A stretch of DNA of 64,000 nucleotides from Eubacteriaceae bacterium (GTDB taxonomy: Bacteria > Bacillota > Clostridia > Oscillospirales > Acutalibacteraceae). The DNA is taken from contig JAETRQ010000009.1 of assembly GCA_021770095.1 (NCBI GenBank), positions 1 to 64,000 of the forward strand, in the 5' to 3' direction. Positions 26,622-34,442 of this stretch are shown here, one piece after another; positions within the stretch are counted from its first letter, which is position 1; every line of letters starts with the position of its first letter. The notes beneath the pieces are model-generated. The model made no database searches. It saw only the letters and a program-made list of their open reading frames with translations, and was not told where the DNA came from. The position numbers were made by a program, and so were the translations under genes.

Positions 26622-28193
26622 ATGATTAATTTAATTCCTATTGCTAATAATTACAAAGAATTAGGTGGCGTGTTTGATGCCAATAATCTTACTGTTAAAT
26701 CGGATTTTGATTTGCCTTTGCTGAAACTTGAACGCAATGATGACGGCAATCTTGCTATTATTAAAGACGAATCTTTCGGCAAAGAGAGTTATAAATTAGA
26801 GGTAAATAAAGACAAGATTACTATTACGGCAGGTACAGAAATCGGTGCGTATTATGCATTGCAGTCACTTCGCCAAATCAGTAAATATGAACTCGGCGAA
26901 AGAAATATACCATGTGTTGTTATAAACGATGCCCCTAAATTCAGTTGGCGTGGACTGCATTTGGATGAGGCACGTCATTTTTTCGGTAAAGAGTATGTCA
27001 AAAAATATCTTGATATGATGTTTATGATGAAACTGAATGTTTTTCATTGGCATCTGACCGATGATCAGGGTTGGCGAGTTGAAATTAAGAAATATCCTCG
27101 TCTTACCGAAGTTGGTTCTGTACGTAAATATACGCATATTAACGGCTGGGGTTCCTGTGATGTTATTAACGAGGAATACAGCGGATATTATACCCAGGAT
27201 GATATTAAAGAAATAGTTGAGTATGCGAAAGAACGAGGAATCATGATTGTTCCTGAGATTGACTTTCCTGCTCACGCTGCAGCTGCTCTCGCGGCATATC
27301 CGTGGCTTGCATGCCGTGAACTTGAAAGGGAAGTTCCCGGATATTTCGGCGGTCTGATTCCTGAAAGAAAACTTGGTATTAAAGACTGGAACCGAATTAT
27401 CTGTGCCGGTAATGATAAAACGATGGAATTTGTTTTTGATGTTATTGATGAGATATGTGACTTGTTTCCTGCACCTTACTTCCATATCGGCGGCGATGAA
27501 GCACCGAAGGATGAATGGAAAAAATGCCCTAAATGTCAGGAAAGAATTAAAAAGTATGGGCTGAAAAATGAGGAAGACTTACAGGGCTGGCTGAATAATG
27601 AGATTTTAAAACATCTGAAAACGAAAAATAAGCGTCTTATCGGTTGGAATGAAATCTTGGCAGCAGGTAATCTTGATAAGTCTGTTGTGGCTCAATATTG
27701 GACTCCGAAGAGAGATAGAAATGCAGAAAAACATGCCAACACCGGCGGCAGCATCATCATGTCAAATCATCAGGCATTCTACTTCGATATGTCATACGCT
27801 CAGTATTCACTGAAGAATACATATAATTATACGCCGCAGAAATTTGGTGTTTCTAAAGATAATATCAAAAATGTTTTCGGTGTGGAAGGTGAAGTCTGGA
27901 CAGAATGGATACGCACGACGGAAAGACTTGAACTTCTGGTGTATCCGAGAATGCAGGCACTTGCAGAGACAGCATGGACAATGGATGAAAACAAAAATTG
28001 GACTGATTTTAAAACCAGATTGGATAATTTTAAAGATTATTTCAAACTTTTTGGTATTAACTATGCCGTTGATGCTATATCGCTTCCTAAGGGTATGTTC
28101 TCACGTATAAAAATAAGAAAGAATTTTTATAAAGGCGATACAGAAATGGAAACGAAATTAAATAAAGAATACATTGCAAAAGGAGAAAAATAA
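26622..28193 (+). CDS. Glycoside hydrolase family 20 beta-N-acetylhexosaminidase
   Basis: A 523-residue GH20 enzyme removing terminal beta-GlcNAc/GalNAc. A small N-terminal GH20b domain (about 1-110) precedes the catalytic barrel with FSWRGLHLDEARHFF, FHWHLTDDQGWRVEIK and the catalytic HIGGDEAP (Asp292-Glu293). Trp-rich sugar-pocket motifs such as GEVWTEWI follow. There is no signal peptide, so it is probably intracellular. GTGGAGA precedes the ATG at 26622, and the promoter excludes the longer frame. It is followed after 2 bp by the M28 peptidase gene. Confidence 0.94.
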   Translation: MINLIPIANNYKELGGVFDANNLTVKSDFDLPLLKLERNDDGNLAIIKDESFGKESYKLEVNKDKITITAGTEIGAYYALQSLRQISKYELGERNIPCVVINDAPKFSWRGLHLDEARHFFGKEYVKKYLDMMFMMKLNVFHWHLTDDQGWRVEIKKYPRLTEVGSVRKYTHINGWGSCDVINEEYSGYYTQDDIKEIVEYAKERGIMIVPEIDFPAHAAAALAAYPWLACRELEREVPGYFGGLIPERKLGIKDWNRIICAGNDKTMEFVFDVIDEICDLFPAPYFHIGGDEAPKDEWKKCPKCQERIKKYGLKNEEDLQGWLNNEILKHLKTKNKRLIGWNEILAAGNLDKSVVAQYWTPKRDRNAEKHANTGGSIIMSNHQAFYFDMSYAQYSLKNTYNYTPQKFGVSKDNIKNVFGVEGEVWTEWIRTTERLELLVYPRMQALAETAWTMDENKNWTDFKTRLDNFKDYFKLFGINYAVDAISLPKGMFSRIKIRKNFYKGDTEMETKLNKEYIAKGEK

Positions 28194-28195
28194 TT

Positions 28196-29473
28196 ATGAA
28201 ATTTTCTGATTTTCCACAATCCGTAATTGACGAAAATGTTGATTACACAGTCAAAGAGATTACAAATGTAATCAAGAAGTACGGACCAAGGGAGTCAGGC
28301 AATGAAAATTGTCTTGCAGCCCAGAAACATATTAAAAAAGAAATGGATACTTTTTGTGACGAAACCAGTTTTGAGTCATATAAAATGGCACCAAAAGCAT
28401 TTTTGCATTTCACAAAGCTTGTGTCAGCAGCAGTTATCCTTGCTGTTGTTGTTTGTGCAATTTTGGTTTTCACAAGTGTCATCAGTTTCTTTGTTGCTCA
28501 GTGTGTTGTATGTGGTGTTGTTTTTGTCAGTTTATTCATTACAGCAATGGAATTCCTTTTGTATAAACAATTTATGGACCCGCTTTACAAAAAAGTTGAG
28601 GGCCACAATCTTCTTGGTGTAAGAAAGCCGAGAGGGGAAGTTAAAAAGAGAATTATTATCAGCGGTCATATTGACTCTGCATATGAATGGCGTCATATTT
28701 ATTACGGCAAAAAGTTTCCGCTTATGACAATTTGTATGGGTGCAACAATCGGCGGCGGAATCATTTCTTTCATCCTTTCTGCTATTACAATTATTGCCAA
28801 CTTTGTTGATATGGGTACATTCGGCGACTTTATGCTCAATTATAGTTATTACTTCCATTTCTTTACAGCTTTTGCAATGATTACTCTTTTCCTGTTTGTT
28901 GATTTCAAGACGATTTCACCGGGTGCAAATGATAACCTTACAGGTACTTATGCTGCTGTTACTGCACTGCGTATGCTTGATATGGCAGGCGTTGATTTTG
29001 AAAACACAGAAGTTTGTGCAATGATTACTGACGGTGAAGAAGCAGGTCTCAGAGGCTGCAAGCAGTGGGCAAAAGACCATTATGAGGAATATATGAACAG
29101 CGGTGTTGAGACTGCCGTTCTCTGTGTTGACACACTCACCGACCTTGAATATCTCAATGTTTACAGCCGTGATATGACAGGTACTGTTAAGCATAGCCCT
29201 GAATTCAGTCAGCTTGTTATGGATTCCGCAATTGAGGCAGGTCATGAAGATTTGAAGTTTGCAAATGTATTCTTTGGTTCATCTGATGCTGCTGCATTTA
29301 CGCAGGCAGGTATCACAGCAACTTGTCTTGCGGCAATGGATCCTGCTCCGGCAGATTACTACCATAACCGCCGTGACAGTTATGACCGCCTTGTGCCTGA
29401 GGCAATCAAAACAGGTTATGAAGTAATTCTTTCAACAATTTTCAATTTTGATGAAAAAGGACTTAGTAAATAA
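28196..29473 (+). CDS. M28-family metallopeptidase with internal membrane helices
   Basis: A 425-residue protein. The M28 zinc-ligand set is spread through it: SGHIDSAYE (His, Asp), SPGANDNLTG (Asp), TDGEEAGLRG (Glu), CVDTL (Asp) and YYHNRRDSY (His). Unusually, two pairs of membrane helices are inserted, at about 78-122 before the His motif and about 175-240 between the His and Asp motifs. It is therefore a membrane-embedded aminopeptidase-like enzyme. It follows GH20 by 2 bp; the pair may process amino-sugar- or peptide-containing material. Substrate unknown. Confidence 0.85.
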   Translation: MKFSDFPQSVIDENVDYTVKEITNVIKKYGPRESGNENCLAAQKHIKKEMDTFCDETSFESYKMAPKAFLHFTKLVSAAVILAVVVCAILVFTSVISFFVAQCVVCGVVFVSLFITAMEFLLYKQFMDPLYKKVEGHNLLGVRKPRGEVKKRIIISGHIDSAYEWRHIYYGKKFPLMTICMGATIGGGIISFILSAITIIANFVDMGTFGDFMLNYSYYFHFFTAFAMITLFLFVDFKTISPGANDNLTGTYAAVTALRMLDMAGVDFENTEVCAMITDGEEAGLRGCKQWAKDHYEEYMNSGVETAVLCVDTLTDLEYLNVYSRDMTGTVKHSPEFSQLVMDSAIEAGHEDLKFANVFFGSSDAAAFTQAGITATCLAAMDPAPADYYHNRRDSYDRLVPEAIKTGYEVILSTIFNFDEKGLSK

Positions 29474-29486
29474 TTTTATTAATATG

Positions 29487-29526
29487 CAGAGGACAGGAAA
29501 TATGAATAACCGTCCTCTTCTGTTTT
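29487..29526 (+). terminator. Terminator of the GH20-M28 operon
   Basis: AGAGGAC (29488-29494) pairs with GTCCTCT (29512-29518), then TCTGTTTTG. Confidence 0.65.
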
Positions 29527-29586
29527 GTATAGCCGTGAAGTGAAAAATAAGACAGGATTATAGATTTTTAATGTATAGGTGATATT

Positions 29587-29877
29587 ATGATAGTTAAATT
29601 AGAATTTGATATGTTTTATACAACAATAAAAGTTCCTGATATTTCTGAATATGAACTCCGAAAAGGACTTTATAACCAATTTGAACGCTGGTTAAAAAAA
29701 CAAAAATGCTATACAGAAAAAGTAGGAAGAACTATCGGTTTAATTTATGATGATGACGCGGTAATTAAATGGCTGAAAGAAACGAAATTTATGAATGATG
29801 ATATTGAAATATTAGAAAAACAAAAAAGTATAAATGATAAAAGTTTATATATCTTTGATACAATTATCTATTTTTAA
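29587..29877 (+). CDS. Small uncharacterised protein
   Basis: 96 residues, soluble, with mixed charge and no membrane segment or recognised motif. AGGTGA lies 6 nt upstream of the ATG, and a hairpin terminator follows at 29943. Low GC. I do not recognise the family. Confidence 0.6.
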   Translation: MIVKLEFDMFYTTIKVPDISEYELRKGLYNQFERWLKKQKCYTEKVGRTIGLIYDDDAVIKWLKETKFMNDDIEILEKQKSINDKSLYIFDTIIYF

Positions 29878-29942
29878 TTGCCGGTAAAAATATTGTATTG
29901 TTGTATTCATTTTTAATAGACATTTTTTAGCGTTAAGTATAG

Positions 29943-29990
29943 TAAACCATTGGTTGAGTTGGTTGCTCAACTGATGGTTTATCTTTTTCA
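29943..29990 (+). terminator. Terminator after the 96-residue gene
   Basis: TAAACCAT (29943-29950) with ATGGTTTA (29974-29981), and inner TTGAG (29954-29958) with CTCAA (29966-29970), followed by TCTTTTTC. Confidence 0.7.
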
Positions 29991-30056
29991 ACTATTTTGT
30001 TGTTGCTTTTCTTTCCAATATCGCAATAAAATGAATTTGCAAGGCAGTCGACAACT

Positions 30057-30085
30057 TTGTGAATTTATGAAATGAGGTATATGAT
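30057..30085 (+). promoter_or_regulatory. Promoter of the XRE regulator gene
   Basis: TTGTGA (30057-30062), 17-bp spacer, TATGAT (30080-30085). The transcription start near 30092 excludes the TTG codon at 30089 as translation start. Confidence 0.5.
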
Positions 30086-30139
30086 ATATTGTTTAATTTT
30101 AAGAAAAATGATATGATAAGTACAAGGGAGAGTAATGCA

Positions 30140-30640
30140 ATGGAATTAGGTAAAACAATCAATGAATTAAGAAAAAAGAATAATATGACGCAGGAAGAAC
30201 TTGCAGCGAAATTGGGCGTGTCTGCTCAGGCGGTCTCAAAATGGGAGAATGATTTGTCCTGTCCTGATATTTCACTTTTACCGGATATATCAAAACTTTT
30301 TGGTATATCCGTTGATGAATTGCTGAGCGGAGATTATCACGGAAAGGATATAGTTCATGATAATTCTGATTTCGCCGAACTCCCTGGTCATAAGGACAGT
30401 GATAATCATTTTAAAGATATAAAGAAAATTAATATTGCAGTGGATAATCACGGAAAGATGACAAATGTTTCTTTACCTATAAAACTTGTCAGATTCGGTA
30501 TGAATATCGGCAGTGCTTTCGGCGGACTGACAGATGGTCAATCCCAGATAATTATGGATGCAATTCAAAATGGTTTAAGCGGTGAAATCTTAAAAGTTAA
30601 CGGCGAACACGGAGAGATTGTTACAATATCACTTGAATAA
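30140..30640 (+). CDS. XRE family transcriptional regulator with C-terminal extension
   Basis: A 166-residue protein. The Cro/CI-type HTH occupies about 1-60 (MTQEELAAKLGVSAQAVSKW, ending in the common FGISVDELLSG). An unassigned region of about 95 residues follows, with a conserved-looking stretch INIAVDNHGKMTNVSLPIKL. AGGGAG lies 9 nt before the ATG at 30140; an in-frame ATG at 30113 has no ribosome binding site. The target is unknown; it is monocistronic. Confidence 0.82.
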   Translation: MELGKTINELRKKNNMTQEELAAKLGVSAQAVSKWENDLSCPDISLLPDISKLFGISVDELLSGDYHGKDIVHDNSDFAELPGHKDSDNHFKDIKKINIAVDNHGKMTNVSLPIKLVRFGMNIGSAFGGLTDGQSQIIMDAIQNGLSGEILKVNGEHGEIVTISLE

Positions 30641-30643
30641 AAT

Positions 30644-30672
30644 AAGCCCGAACAAAGTTCGGGCTTTTCTTT
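30644..30672. terminator. Bidirectional terminator
   Basis: AAGCCCGAAC (30644-30653) pairs with GTTCGGGCTT (30657-30666), between the rightward XRE gene and a leftward unknown gene. Confidence 0.9.
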
Positions 30673-30691
30673 GTAATTGTATTCTGTTTTA

Positions 30692-31267
30692 TCAGCAAAT
30701 CAATCCGCTTTCAATCCATGACATAACAGATGGATATTCGAGTTTATAGTTATCAATCTGGTCATGATTTGTGTCAATAAATGCCTGCATTTCTTCATAA
30801 TCTTCAAAATCAAAAGTGAAGTCCTGTTCAAAATCATAAGTGACGGTGAATATCATATCAAAAACATCATCAGCAGAAAATTCTTCAAGCATTTTATCTG
30901 CCACAATTTCAGATGTATGGTCAAGTGCATTTTTGACGGTCAGACCAAAGTCCTCTTCATCAATTTCAATTTCTTCATTTTCTTCACAATATGCAAGAAT
31001 ATCTTCTTCACTGTATCCGAGATTTTGCAGATAGTCAATAACATCCTCGTATCCGGTTTCGTTCACTTCATCGTACATTCTGTATATAAATTCGCCGACA
31101 AGATTTTGCAGTGCCACTGCTTTAATAACAGCATCAATCTCATGCCCTTCCTCATCAGTGATAACAAATCCGTCTTCTTTGAAGTTGTCCCATACCAATT
31201 GATAAAAGCATTTGTGTTTTTCGGTTTCTTCAAATATTGCTTCTTCAATATAATTTTCAATATCCAT
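30692..31267 (-). CDS. Uncharacterised highly acidic protein
   Basis: 191 residues, very rich in Asp and Glu, predicted helical, with no signal or membrane segment. AGGAGGG lies 6 nt before its ATG. The antisense frame over the same bases is hydrophobic and lacks a ribosome binding site, so this strand is preferred. No family is recognised. Confidence 0.72.
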   Translation of the reverse strand: MDIENYIEEAIFEETEKHKCFYQLVWDNFKEDGFVITDEEGHEIDAVIKAVALQNLVGEFIYRMYDEVNETGYEDVIDYLQNLGYSEEDILAYCEENEEIEIDEEDFGLTVKNALDHTSEIVADKMLEEFSADDVFDMIFTVTYDFEQDFTFDFEDYEEMQAFIDTNHDQIDNYKLEYPSVMSWIESGLIC

Positions 31268-31323
31268 GTTTGTCCCTCCTGTTCATGCTTATATTGTAAC
31301 CCATATATCTTCTATTTTCAATA

Positions 31324-31352
31324 TTGCAATAAAACTTTATATAAGTTATAAT
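31324..31352 (+). promoter_or_regulatory. Promoter of nadE
   Basis: TTGCAA (31324-31329), 17-bp spacer, TATAAT (31347-31352). This leaves an AT-rich leader of about 80 nt. Confidence 0.65.
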
Positions 31353-31437
31353 AAAATTTAATAAATTGAATAATTTAATTTAAGACAACAATATTTTAAT
31401 AATTTGTCAATAATGTTTTGATAATATAGGTGATATA

Positions 31438-33330
31438 ATGAACTATGGATTTTTCAGGGTTGCTGCTGCTTCATTAAAGTTAAAGGTTGCAGATCCCGAT
31501 TATAATAAAGATGAAATAAAAAAGTCAATTGATATTGCACTGCAAGAGGGGACAAGGCTTCTTGTTACGCCTGAACTTTCCATAACAGGCTACACCTGTG
31601 CGGATTTGTTTTTTACAAAGGCTTTGCAGGATAGGGCAGACAATGCTCTTTTTGATATTGTCAATTATACCGAAGATAAAAATATTGTTGTAATAGTTGG
31701 AACAATTATACCGTTCTATAATAGTTTATATAATTGTGCAGTGGTTATCAGCAATGGTAAGGTGCTTGGAATTGTACCGAAAACACATATCGCAAATTAT
31801 AATGAATTTTATGAAAAACGCTGGTTCGCATCCGGCAGTCAGTTCACTGCATGTCAATGGATTGATAAATATAATGCAACAATCGGAAATCAGGTTTTCG
31901 ACCTTGGAAACGGAGTCGTTTTAGGAATTGAACTCTGTGAAGATTTGTGGGTGCCGAATCCACCAAGCAGTACACTGGTGTGCCATGGTGCGAATATTAT
32001 TGCAAACCTGTCTGCAAGCGACGAGTATGTATCAAAGGCTGAATATAGAGAAAATTTGATTGCCAATCAGTCAGCAAGATGTATCTGCGGTTATATTTAT
32101 GCAGGTGCAAGTGTATATGAAAGTACAACGGATTTGGTATTCAGCGGTGCTACCTATATTGCAGAAAACGGTACCTTGATTGCAAAAGGTGAGCGTTTCA
32201 GCCGTGATAATGTGATTACGATTGCTGATATAGATGTTGAAAAGTTAACAAGTCAGCGTCGTAATAATATGTCCTTTAAAAACCTGAATACTGAAATTGG
32301 GTTTACTTCGGGATGTGAAGTAAAAAATGATGATAATGACTTAAAATACCGTTTTGTCGATCCTCATCCGTTTGTTCCTGCTGATGATGAAAAACGAAAA
32401 GAAAGGTGCAAAGAAATTTTCGCTATTCAGGCATCCGGACTTGCAAAAAGGATTGAGCATGTCGGATCAAAAGGTGTTGTTGTCGGTATATCCGGCGGAC
32501 TTGATTCAACCCTTGCACTGCTTGTTTGTGTGGAGGCAATGAAACTTTTGGGCAGACCAAACAGCGATATACTCGGTATTACTATGCCCGGTTTCGGCAC
32601 AACTGACAGAACGCACGATAACGCTGTTGAGTTGATGCATTCACTCGGCGTTGCACAAAAAGAAATCAGTATCAAAGATGCTTGTATACTCCATATGAAC
32701 GATATTGAGCATGACAACAGTGTGAAAGATATTACCTATGAAAATACACAGGCGAGGGAACGTACACAGATTCTTTTTGATATGGCGAATAAACACGGCA
32801 AACTTCTTGTGGGAACAGGGGATTTGAGCGAACTTGCAATGGGTTGGTGTACTTATAACGGTGACCATATGAGTATGTATGGCGTTAATGCATCTGTGCC
32901 GAAAACATTGGTGCGATACCTTGTTGAGTATGTTGCAAATGTAAGTGATGATAAAACGGCAGAGATTTTGCAGGATATTCTGGAAACGCCTGTTTCTCCT
33001 GAACTTCTTCCGCCTGATGAAAACGGCAATATTGCACAAAAGACAGAAGATAATATCGGCCCGTATGAACTTCACGATTTCTTCCTTTATCATTTTGTTC
33101 GATTTGGATTTACGAAAGAAAAAATTGTAAAACTTGCTGAAAAAGCCTTCAGCGGCAAATATGACTGTGATACGATAAATAAATGGGCACAGGTATTCTT
33201 TAAGAGATTTTTTATCAGTCAGTTTAAGCGTTCCTGTATTCCCGATTCACCAAAAGTCGGATCGGTTTCACTCAGTCCGAGGGGTGATTGGCGTATGCCG
33301 AGTGACGCTTCATTCAATGCTTTTATTTAG
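31438..33330 (+). CDS. nadE: Glutamine-dependent NAD+ synthetase
   Basis: A 630-residue two-domain enzyme making NAD+ from deamido-NAD+, ATP and glutamine. The N-terminal nitrilase-type glutaminase has its triad Glu46 (TPELSITG), Lys115 (VPKTHI) and Cys167 (GIELCEDLW). The C-terminal ammonia-dependent synthetase carries the ATP PP-loop SGGLDST (352-358) and GTGDLSELAMGWCTYNGDH. Length is in the normal range for the long form. AGGTGAT precedes the ATG. The lipoprotein gene follows after 23 bp and is probably cotranscribed. Confidence 0.95.
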   Translation: MNYGFFRVAAASLKLKVADPDYNKDEIKKSIDIALQEGTRLLVTPELSITGYTCADLFFTKALQDRADNALFDIVNYTEDKNIVVIVGTIIPFYNSLYNCAVVISNGKVLGIVPKTHIANYNEFYEKRWFASGSQFTACQWIDKYNATIGNQVFDLGNGVVLGIELCEDLWVPNPPSSTLVCHGANIIANLSASDEYVSKAEYRENLIANQSARCICGYIYAGASVYESTTDLVFSGATYIAENGTLIAKGERFSRDNVITIADIDVEKLTSQRRNNMSFKNLNTEIGFTSGCEVKNDDNDLKYRFVDPHPFVPADDEKRKERCKEIFAIQASGLAKRIEHVGSKGVVVGISGGLDSTLALLVCVEAMKLLGRPNSDILGITMPGFGTTDRTHDNAVELMHSLGVAQKEISIKDACILHMNDIEHDNSVKDITYENTQARERTQILFDMANKHGKLLVGTGDLSELAMGWCTYNGDHMSMYGVNASVPKTLVRYLVEYVANVSDDKTAEILQDILETPVSPELLPPDENGNIAQKTEDNIGPYELHDFFLYHFVRFGFTKEKIVKLAEKAFSGKYDCDTINKWAQVFFKRFFISQFKRSCIPDSPKVGSVSLSPRGDWRMPSDASFNAFI

Positions 33331-33353
33331 TGAAAATATAGGAGATGTTTATT

Positions 33354-34010
33354 ATGAAAAAGTTACTGTCAATATTAATGGTGCTGGTTATTATGTTTGC
33401 TTTTGCGTCATGCTCGTCAAAAGAATATACGGATACTCCGGTAACCGAAATTGTAACAGACGAAAATGGTGAACCTGTAACAGATGAAAACGGAAATCCT
33501 GTTACTGTTGTTGTAGAAAGTACAACAGGAGAAGAGGCTTCTGCAACAAGCAGCGGGCAGGACACAACTGCACCGTCCGGCAGTGGAGGTTCAACAACTG
33601 CTGCAACGACTGCCAAGGCAAATACTACAGCCAAAACCACCGCAAAGAAAACAACAACCACAACAACAGAAAAACCAACCAAGTCACAAAAAAGAGATAT
33701 AAAAGTTATTGTTGAACTCCCATTCTATAATGAGAAGGAAACAGATATTACAGTATCTTATAGGGTTGATGGTGATAAAAAATATAAAGACCTTGAACCT
33801 AAGAAAAATGTTAAGCTTGATAAAACAGGAAAACAGGAGACTTTCACAATCCCAAATGTTAAGGGTGATGTAGATATTTCTGTTTCATTCTCAGGAACAG
33901 TAGGAGCCAATATTTCAAAAAACACCGCCACTGCAAAGGCAAGTGACAAAGACCAGACCATCACTATCCGTCCTGCAACAGGAATTGAAGTTATGGAAGA
34001 TATGGACTGA
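33354..34010 (+). CDS. Lipoprotein with Thr-rich linker
   Basis: 218 residues. The signal peptide ends in a lipobox-like AFASC (Cys about 20). A Thr/Glu-rich low-complexity linker (about 25-110, with TTAATTAKANTTAKTTAKK) leads to a beta-sandwich-like C-terminal domain (about 115-218) with no recognised family. The start is taken as ATG 33354, because AGGAG abuts the upstream ATG at 33345 too closely. It should be lipidated by the Lgt encoded at 62862. Function unknown. Confidence 0.78.
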   Translation: MKKLLSILMVLVIMFAFASCSSKEYTDTPVTEIVTDENGEPVTDENGNPVTVVVESTTGEEASATSSGQDTTAPSGSGGSTTAATTAKANTTAKTTAKKTTTTTTEKPTKSQKRDIKVIVELPFYNEKETDITVSYRVDGDKKYKDLEPKKNVKLDKTGKQETFTIPNVKGDVDISVSFSGTVGANISKNTATAKASDKDQTITIRPATGIEVMEDMD

Positions 34011-34017
34011 TAATTAT

Positions 34018-34327
34018 AAAGACAGGAAATATAAAAGCTGAGGTTCGGTAACGAAGTGTTGCTTAAAATTATTATCTTTTCAGCTATAATTGCGTTAAAA
34101 AATACCATAAGGCATCAGCCTTGTGGTATTTTTATGCCTTATTTTAACTAAAAATCTAACAATTTTAAGTGCTTCGCAGTTTTGTAGTATGGGAAATTTG
34201 TCTGTAAATATAGTTTAAAAACGCAGCAAGACTTGCGTCTTGCGAGGCTTTTGGGCTGTATTTCAGGCAATTTCCGCGAAAAACCAATATTTCGTTACCA
34301 AACCTCAGCTAATTCCTTGTCTTTTTT
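34018..34327. repeat. Non-coding inverted-repeat element (MITE-like or structured RNA)
   Basis: About 310 bp without a credible gene, bounded by long inverted repeats. Bases 34036-34055 (AGCTGAGGTTCGGTAACGAA) pair with 34291-34310 with one mismatch, and the arms extend outward through GACAGGAA (34021-34028) against TTCCTTGTC. Nested inside are GGGAAATTTGTCTG (34191-34204) with CAGGCAATTTCC (34264-34275), a GCAAGAC/GTCTTGC hairpin (about 34226-34243), and a terminator-like hairpin at about 34099-34133. Ordered nested stems suggest a folded RNA or a non-autonomous mobile element. No certain target-site duplication was seen. Confidence 0.6.
34099..34133. terminator. Terminator-like hairpin inside the inverted-repeat element
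   Basis: AAAATACCA-t-AAGGC pairs with GCCTT-g-TGGTATTTT, flanked by A- and T-runs. It would terminate transcription from the lipoprotein gene in either direction. Confidence 0.7.
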
Positions 34328-34338
34328 GATATTTATTA

Positions 34339-34367
34339 TTGAATTTATGAATGCTTAGTGTTATAAT
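34339..34367 (+). promoter_or_regulatory. Promoter of the pyruvate:ferredoxin oxidoreductase gene
   Basis: TTGAAT (34339-34344), 17-bp spacer, TATAAT (34362-34367), followed by an AT-rich leader of about 70 nt ending in TAGGAGGATG. Confidence 0.7.
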
Positions 34368-34442
34368 TAATAAGGTTAGGTGGATTTTAATAAACCTTTA
34401 AATAACTAAATGATTATTATTTAATTTTAGGAGGATGTTTTA

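Noticed and set aside
30764-31351. Rightward 195-residue reading frame opposite the acidic protein
   Set aside because: Phe/Ile/Cys-rich product with no ribosome binding site; the leftward frame has AGGAGGG and a coherent acidic composition.
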